From: Siphonodentalium dalli
Taxonomy: Eukaryota > Mollusca > Scaphopoda > Gadilida > Siphonodentaliidae
Length of the DNA stretch: 64,000 bases
Assembly (NCBI GenBank): GCA_032622095.1
Contig: CP136062.1
Location: 4,280,001-4,344,000, forward strand
Reading direction: 5' to 3'
The notes under the pieces were generated by a model, which ran no database searches, was not told the origin of the DNA, and was given only the letters and a program-made list of their open reading frames with translations. Shown in pieces: positions 56,914 through 64,000 of the stretch (position 1 is the first letter of the stretch; every line of letters begins with the position of its first letter). The position numbers and the translations under genes are program-made.

Positions 56914-58528
56914 CCTCTTCACATCTTGTTTTCCGTAATTTATTCATTAATAATCGCTCCATTGACTGTAACAAATTAAATTACCCCCTCCCCCTGTATT
57001 GAGAATACAGCCTTGATTATTAATATTTCATCCTTTCATGGTGTGCATGTTCCTTGGGACATCTTTGCTAATGTGAAGCCACACCTATTATATATATATA
57101 TACAACTTTAAAAGCCCGCGAAAATATTACTCATATTATAGACTTCCCTTTGAAGACCTTTGTATGTGACAATGATCCGTAATATTGTTTCTAAGTGACA
57201 CTGGTCAGTGAAACTGATACTACGGGTATGAACTAGCCAACTTCACATCGTAACAATAATAAAAGGGATACTTCATCTATATCAGTCTCAAAACGTGTTG
57301 GTACACATCTGTGTGGAAACTAAAACCAATCACTCTTCGTCCGTCATCCGTACATCATTGTAATATAATTTTCTCAGAAACCACGGGATCCCTTTGGCTG
57401 AAATTTGGTCTCAACATGGGATCAGAAATTATCCATGGAAGACAACAGTGTCCGTGTGGGGAGAAGCTTCGTAGTGTTTCGCTGTCGCCATGGTGTTTGT
57501 TTGGGTATAGGCATGGGTGGTGAGTGTGGTTCTCATATGGTCTGAACTAGCCTTTACTGACTGAGGTCATTTAGTGCACATGTCATCACTTCACTGATAA
57601 CCATTATATGGTCAAATCCCTACACTATCAAACGCAATGTTTCAATAATGGGTTTTCTTAAAATTTTGACTAAATATTGGTTATATTATACGCATCAGCG
57701 ATCCTTCTTAATAACGCTCTGTATATTTTCAAACGCATTGCACTAAATGGGTTTGGAATAGCCACACAGGAAAGGAGAAACTGAGGTCCTAGGTAGGTCG
57801 ACTGCATATAGCAGTATATATGGGGTACAGACATGGACAGCAATGGGTTCCTCGTGGCTTCTGGCCTACACATGACATATTAAAGTTAACCACACCCATC
57901 GGCGCGCCTTTAATGGGCTATGAAGCGCCATACAGGCTCGAATCATGGCCTTCGCCATGTGTTTCTATTTGAACCCACATTAGTAACTAAATAAAATCTT
58001 TCTCTCCAGGTTGTTTCACGCCATAACCTTGATTTGGAAAGCTTGAAGGGCTAATTAAGCTTCAATTTAAATCCCAACATTATTTGAAGAACGTATCTGG
58101 TTAAACATGTCCACCATAGTAAGCTCATTTAATTCAAAGAGCTTCACACATAGTCCCACTAGTAATGATGTGTCGTTATTTACTGCAGAAATGGTCATAT
58201 ATATAAAATACAATACAACACATTTTGGTCACATACCTTAAAGGTGCACGTCACTTTCGCAAGATATCTAACTGACCATGTATAGAGTGGAATGACATGT
58301 CGTGTATCAAATGTATAATCAGTTCCAGTATTTCGTCCATAAGGCAGTTTTGGTTGTAACATCATTGTGTATGACGGTTCATTCATATGATACCTTAGCG
58401 GTTGCACACGATACTGTCTGTTGTATTTTATGTCTTATATCATGTATATTAATTGCTCCATGGATGGTAGGAGTATGGCATTGGTGTCTGGTTCTTCGAT
58501 GTATTCTAGTCATAGTTCATTCATATTA
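56914..58528. other. Gene-free stretch with dispersed-repeat phrases
   Basis: No supported gene. The part at 57297-57460 (tcagaaaccacgggatccct, tggctgaaatttggtct) resembles phrases of dispersed invertebrate repeats. A (TA)n run is near 57090. The 70-codon frame at 57311-57523 reads through this repeat. Confidence 0.4.
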
Positions 58529-59881
58529 TTACTCTAAAATCTCCATTAAATGGAGAAACTAAAGAGCCCATATTATGTAGACTAGTGTATAAATACTTAC
58601 TTCATGCATTATTTTCATCAATTATATGTATTATAACTCCCATCAAGATAGGCTGTTATACAGAGGAAACAAAGCATGTAACAAGTGACAGTCTGTACCA
58701 AGTGACAGTCTCATGTCACGAAAGGCCTACTATGTGGACACATGTTCTTATCAAAACGCTCTATTATGTAGGGGGTTATCAACCATTGGTCTGGAAAAGG
58801 CATACGAGCGGAACGCGTGTATACACATTTATTCGATGTACTCTTTAATCTTCGATTTCTCTTTATTGTCGTTAATTTGTAGCATTATTAGTAGGAATCC
58901 AAACTCGCCGTTATATTGAGAAAATAATGCGTCAATACCAGTCAATACTGCTTTATTGGCGGTAAATGAAATTATTGAATCATGTATCGCAGCTAAACAA
59001 GCGAGACAACTGATCACAACACAAAAATTAGTAATATTTCTGAAGCCTTGAGTGGTTTGTAATACACAGTGTAAATTTTCATTATTGCTACCATTTAAGG
59101 AAACATGCCCCCGATAGGGCTACTATGCGAACACATGTCTATATTAATTTCACATATTCCTTACCGTTCATTCATATATACTCCAAGCTCTCTGTTAATA
59201 CAGAGGCATCAAAACATTGGTCTGGAAAAGACCTACTATGTGGATGCGTGTATACATATTTACTTGATGTATTCTTTAATCGTTCATTTCTCTTTATTAT
59301 CGTTCATTTATAGCATTATTAGAAGAAATTTAGTCTAAAATCTCCATTACATGGAGACAATAAAGACCCCATATGGTGTAGACTAATGCATAAATACTTC
59401 ATGTATTCTTTTCACCAATTATATGTATTGTACATCCTATACATTTAGTCTGTTATACAGAGGAAACAAAGCATGTACTACGTGGCAGTTTCATATGACG
59501 ATAAGACCTACTATGTGAACACATGTGCATATTAATTTCACATATTCTTCTCAAAACGCTCTATTTTATACGGGGGTATCAAACATTGGTCTGGAAAAGG
59601 CCTGCTATGTGGACGCGTGTATACATATTGACTTCATATATGCATTCATAGTTCATTTCTCTTAATTGTCGTTCATTTAATAGCATTATTAGTAGAAATA
59701 TAGTCTAAAACCGTCGGTATATGGATAATATATAGCGTCAATACTGTTTTATTGTTGGTAACTCAAATTATTGCATCATGTATCGCAACTAAACAAGCGA
59801 GACAACTCATAAATTCTTAATAGTTCTGATGTCTATGGCAGTTCACAGAGTGTATATTTTCATTGTTGTTACCATTTTAGT
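58529..59881 (+). repeat. Diverged ~800-bp tandem duplication
   Basis: Blocks of 58529-59098 recur in the same order at 59334-59881. They include tctaaaatctccattaaatg, gttatacagaggaaacaaag, ggtctggaaaaggc with gcgtgtatacacat, tagcattattagtag and aaacaagcgagacaac. The middle 59098-59333 carries a third partial set. Divergence is high and indels are frequent. Short frames (58585-58848, 59105-59338) follow the duplication but lack domains. Confidence 0.75.
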
Positions 59882-61080
59882 GCATAAATTACTGATTTCT
59901 GTGTAAGAACGCTGGTCTCCATTGTTGTTATGATTGTGCCTATAACTGTCCATATTCTTAAAGCAAGTACGGTACCTCTATGTGGTATGATGTATAAAGT
60001 TCCATTTTCACAGGTAAATCACGTATAAACGCTCTTTAATGTATAGTTAAACTGAGTTTTCACATGCAGGGCTATGTCTTTGTGGACTATATACGTGGTA
60101 TACTTCAGTATATACACGACGTGAATGTGTTCTAAGTATGCGTATCTGATTTATGTATACGTCCGTGTTTCTTAAAGCAAATCCAATACATATTAGTGCG
60201 TTATATTATGATGTACATTAAGTGCCCTTTTCACTGTTAAATCAAGTAAAAAAGCCCTCTACTATAGTTAACTATTCAGTTCCACATACGCTATAAGCTC
60301 TATGGTGGTCCGGTGTGTCATATCAATATGCCATTATATGCACGAATGTAATGTGTTCAAATATGTGGGTTATGATGTATACTTTAATGTTAAAGTATAT
60401 AAGCACTCTTTAAGATATGCATATGCAGAATGTTGCCTCTTTACACTGACAGAAAAAAAAGGAATATATAATTTTGAATACTACTCTTCATAAAACGTTA
60501 GAAAACCATAATCTAACAACTAATATCGAAGAACAATGTAATTACTTGATAAGCATTGTAAATATTTCGTCTGTTTTAAATAAAATGGAAATATTTCGTC
60601 TATTTGAAATACAGTTGGAAGCAACAATCAAGTATTTAAATGAAATTTGGACCAAAATCTTATAATTTGAGAAAACGTATATAATTTCTATCGAAGTCTT
60701 ATAATAAAGGAAGGCTTTGTGCGAATCCATTCGGTCTAATGTGTGAATGTGTTCATCATCGCAAATATAATGATGCAGAAATGAATATTTCCTAGAAAAA
60801 TGTTAACATAGCTTGTATTTAACCGAAATAATATAGCATTTGAGTTAAAATGTTTCATATTAGGACCATAACGAACCAATGCATAAAAATACAATATTTT
60901 GTTTTTCATTCTCGATCAAAATAATGCAGGGTTGTCAATTATCAACAAAAAACAAATACTTTGAAACAAAAACGATGACATAAGAACGAATATCCAAGAG
61001 CTAGTGTGAAAATAACCCTCACATTTATAAAAAAAAAACAATAAAAATTCAGTTTTCGAGTAAGTCCTTCATAATTATTG
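59882..61080. other. AT-rich stretch without genes
   Basis: Weak repeats of ~200 bp (aagcaaatccaatac- and cattttcacaggtaaatcac-like phrases) are visible up to about 60430. Frames at 60302-60665 reflect AT bias. No gene is supported. Confidence 0.45.
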
Positions 61081-62300
61081 AATGTTTTCGTCTATGTTGG
61101 ATCAAATTTGACACAAAAATCAATTAGCTCACTAACAGTTCGCGCAATATCTCATATTTTGAGAAAACGTTTGCAATTTTAGACAACAATATTGCTAGTG
61201 AAGGTGATTATTTCATCCTGGAACTCATGATATATGATAAAAATAGATGTAAAGACACTTCACGAGACCTCATATCTTTGAGTTATGAACATAAAGTCAT
61301 CTCATAGTGCCAATGTACCCCATAATTTGGTCAGGAGAAATATGTATTTCATATTTGACCCTTCATCTATGGTAAAAAATGAATTAAGGGACATGGGAGT
61401 GGTGTCCTAGACATTAACCTAGAGCATAAATTGACTCAATTTTGCAATTTTAGGCAACATTCTTGCCAGGGAAAGTGTATATTTCATGTTGGAACTCATC
61501 AAATGTGATAAACATGCATCAAAAGGCACTTACTGAGCTCTGATGACTTTGAGTTATGACAACAACGGCATCTCATACTAGATTGTAAGCCATAATTTGG
61601 TCAGGAAAAGTGTAAATTTCATATTTTATCCTACATGTGTTTTAACAATCAATGTAATTACACCCCATCGGTCGCCTAGACACAGCGTAAATGTTCTCAA
61701 GTTTTCAACTGTAGGCCACAATGTCGGCAGTGAAGGTAAACATTTCATGTTGGAACCCATGAAATGTGATAAAATGGATAAAAAGACACTGCATGAGTAC
61801 TTATGACTGAGTTATGAACATAAAGGGACCTCATAGTGTATTGTAAGTCATAATTTGGTCAGGAAAATTGTAAATTTCATGTCTTAAGCTCCATGTGTTT
61901 TAAAAATATATTTAATTACAGCCATTGGGTCCCTAGAGATCAATCCACAGTCCATATGTAGTCCATATGCAATTTTAGGGAACAGTATTGCTAGCGAAGG
62001 TGAACATTCCATGCTGGAACTCATGAAATATGATAAAAATAGATGAAAAGACACTTTCTGAGGCCTTGGTCAGGAGAAATGTGTATTGTATTTTGACCCT
62101 TGATGCGTGGTAGCAATCAATGAAATTACACCCCATGGTATCCTCAGATATGAAGCAACATCATAAATGCACTCAGTTTTGGCAATTTAGAAAACATTGT
62201 TGATAGGGAAGTTGTACATGTCATGTTGGAACTGGTGAAATGTGATAATAATTGATCAAAAGACACTCGATGAGCCCTAATGGGTTTCAATTATGGTCAT
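61081..62300. repeat. Degenerate ~260-bp tandem units
   Basis: Each unit contains taatttggtcaggaaaa, atttcatatttt, caatcaatgtaattacaccc, gcaattttaggcaacat and catttcatgttggaactcat. It then has gaaatgtgataaaaat, aaaagacactt and gatgactttgagttatgaac. The ggtcagga marker recurs near 61330, 61597, 61853 and 62068. About five units are present. The same units appear inverted in the right arm of the palindrome. Confidence 0.8.
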
Positions 62301-62567
62301 AAATGCATCTGATAGTGTCATTATACAACGGGGAAATTTGTGAAGCGCTAACAAAACGTATCTAAACGGTGTTATACGATCCAAAATGATCCTGATATAA
62401 GAAATGCAATCTAGATCATACTCAGTATCTTCGTATCGACTGAATATATCGTTATTCGATGGTGTTCCCGACATACCTCCGTCTTTACTTTTCTTATGCC
62501 TTTGTAAATTGTAGTTCGTCGATAATATATTTCTGCACAAATGCCCCCGTGTATTGTCTCGAATCAT
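62277..62567 (-). other. ORF in left palindrome arm, unknown
   Basis: A 96-codon frame starts at an ATG (62565-62567) and reads outward from the palindrome centre. It contains LCRNILSTNYNLQRHKKS, which resembles the second half of a C2H2 zinc finger but lacks the full Cys/His set. A donor-like gag|gtatgt follows within GGM. The remainder has no recognisable domain. It may be a decayed coding exon. Confidence 0.3.
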
Positions 62568-62873
62568 GGGAAGAACTATCGTCCTTATACCAGCGAAAAG
62601 ATGAGCGAATATGGTGTGGTATTATAAACTCGCCGCCTTCGTACCTCTATTTATCGTTTAGAGTTATTGTTCTTAGATACAAAATTGGAGCGCGTGCGGC
62701 CCCCTCATCCCCACTGCCGCCGCGCCAATTTTTTATCTAAGAACAATAACTCTAAACGATAAATAGAGGTACGAAGGCGGCGAGTTTATAATACCACACC
62801 ATATTCGCTCATCTTTTCGCTGGTATAAGGACGATAGTTCTTCCCATGATTCGAGACAATACACGGGTGCCAT

Positions 62874-63158
62874 TTGTGCAGAAATATATTATCGACGAAC
62901 TACAATTTACAAAGGCATAAGAAAAGTAAAGACGGAGGTATGTCGGGAACACCATCGAATAACGATATATTCAGTCGATACGAAGATACTGAGTATGATC
63001 TAGATTGCATTTCTTATATCAGGATCATTTTGGATCGTATAACACCGTGTAGATACGTTTTGTTAGCGCTTCACAAATTTCCCCGTTGTATAATGACACT
63101 ATCAGATGCATTTATGACCATAATTGAAACCCATCAGGGCTCATCGAGTGTCTTTTGA
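62874..63158 (+). other. Mirror ORF in right palindrome arm, unknown
   Basis: The same frame as 62277-62567 in mirror image, differing at one residue in the shared part (Pro-Cys-Arg versus Pro-Phe-Arg) and extended by a few codons because a stop is changed. An indel at the start (gggtgcca versus gggggca) destroys the ATG-initiated frame here, so only a GTG would open it. That makes this copy unlikely to be translated. Confidence 0.25.
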
Positions 63159-64000
63159 TCAATTATTATCACATTTCACCAGTTCCAACATGACATGTAC
63201 AACTTCCCTATCAACAATGTTTTCTAAATTGCCAAAACTGAGTGCATTTATGATGTTGCTTCATATCTGAGGATACCATGGGGTGTAATTTCATTGATTG
63301 CTACCACGCATCAAGGGTCAAAATACAATACACATTTCTCCTGACCAAGGCCTCAGAAAGTGTCTTTTCATCTATTTTTATCATATTTCATGAGTTCCAG
63401 CATGGAATGTTCACCTTCGCTAGCAATACTGTTCCCTAAAATTGCATATGGACTACATATGGACTGTGGATTGATCTCTAGGGACCCAATGGCTGTAATT
63501 AAATATATTTTTAAAACACATGGAGCTTAAGACATGAAATTTACAATTTTCCTGACCAAATTATGACTTACAATACACTATGAGGTCCCTTTATGTTCAT
63601 AACTCAGTCATAAGTACTCATGAAGTGTCTTTTTATCCATTTTATCACATTTCATGGGTTCCAACATGAAATGTTTACCTTCACTGCCGACATTGTGGCC
63701 TACAGTTGAAAACTTGAGAACATTTACGCTGTGTCTAGGCGACCGATGGGGTGTAATTACATTGATTGTTAAAACACATGTAGGATAAAATATGAAATTT
63801 ACACTTTTCCTGACCAAATTATGGCTTACAATCTAGTATGAGATGCCGTTGTTGTCATAACTCAAAGTCATCAGAGCTCAGTAAGTGCCTTTTGATGCAT
63901 GTTTATCACATTTGATGAGTTCCAACATGAAATATACACTTTCCCTGGCAAGAATGTTGCCTAAAATTGCAAAATTGAGTCAATTTATGCTCTAGGTTAA

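Larger units (their letters stand above)
61415..64000. repeat. Giant palindrome, arms at least 1.27 kb
   Basis: The sequence from 61415 to about 62689 is reverse-complementary to 62725-64000, centred near 62707. The last bases of the window still match 61415 onward (ttaacctagagcataaattg), so the right arm runs past the window and the full arm length is unknown. The spacer is ~35-40 bp, GC-rich and partly self-complementary. Arms differ at only a few sites, for example gatacaaaatt/gataaaaaatt, atgcccccg/atggcaccc, ctaaacgg/ctacacgg and ccctaatgg/ccctgatgg. That is about 1 per 100 bp or less. It could be a recent inverted duplication, a large foldback element or a fold-back read artefact. Confidence 0.9.

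Overview
The window looks like nuclear DNA from a marine invertebrate, most likely a mollusc or another lophotrochozoan. It is AT-rich, very repeat-dense and almost gene-free. It holds satellites, many inverted-repeat (MITE-like) elements, a tRNA-derived SINE, one Ty3/Gypsy LTR retrotransposon and a single clear host gene. There are no operons, ribosome binding sites or other bacterial features. The host group is inferred from repeat style (AGGTCA-rich arrays, 'gttacggccctt' repeats, GACA-tailed elements) and is not proven.

Layout. 1-2150: two minisatellite arrays with 87-bp and 35-bp units. 2548-7060: a region bounded by long inverted repeats, followed by a MITE at 7059-7667. 8136-9239: the only convincing host gene, a GT31 beta-1,3-glycosyltransferase. 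9766-11030: degenerate repeats with a MITE inside. 11781-18816: a foldback-like element whose ~520-550 bp inverted repeats enclose about 33 copies of a 174-bp satellite. 18835-20775: an array of AGGTCA palindromes, poly-G repeats and orphan satellite monomers. 21252-25850: several inverted-repeat elements and a CTTAAG-palindrome region. 25870-26150: a tRNA-derived SINE.

26195-39039: a structurally complete but inactivated Gypsy element on the minus strand. It has 256/257-bp LTRs differing at about 7 of 252 aligned positions, a primer-binding site, a polypurine tract, gag, protease, RT, RNase H and integrase. Three additions are unusual. Gag starts with a helix-hairpin-helix-like segment and a PPxY motif. 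The integrase ends in a PHD finger, cut by a stop codon just before its last Cys pair. The env position holds a TatD-hydrolase-like protein that has lost nearly all metal ligands. A 1.77-kb DNA transposon with a CCGG target duplication sits between protease and RT.

39252-42644: inverted-repeat elements, including two more copies of the MITE seen at 10.2 kb. 45131-54159: perfect 16-bp palindromes followed by about 50 copies of a second, unrelated 174-bp satellite. 54229-61080: small repeats, one possible secreted peptide exon (55388) and degenerate duplications. 61415 to the window end: a very large palindrome centred near 62707 with nearly identical arms of at least 1.27 kb.

The genes do not form a pathway. 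The retrotransposon reading frames belong to one replication unit, and the glycosyltransferase is an independent host gene. Most other open frames are by-products of satellites whose unit length is a multiple of three, or antisense shadows of the retroelement.
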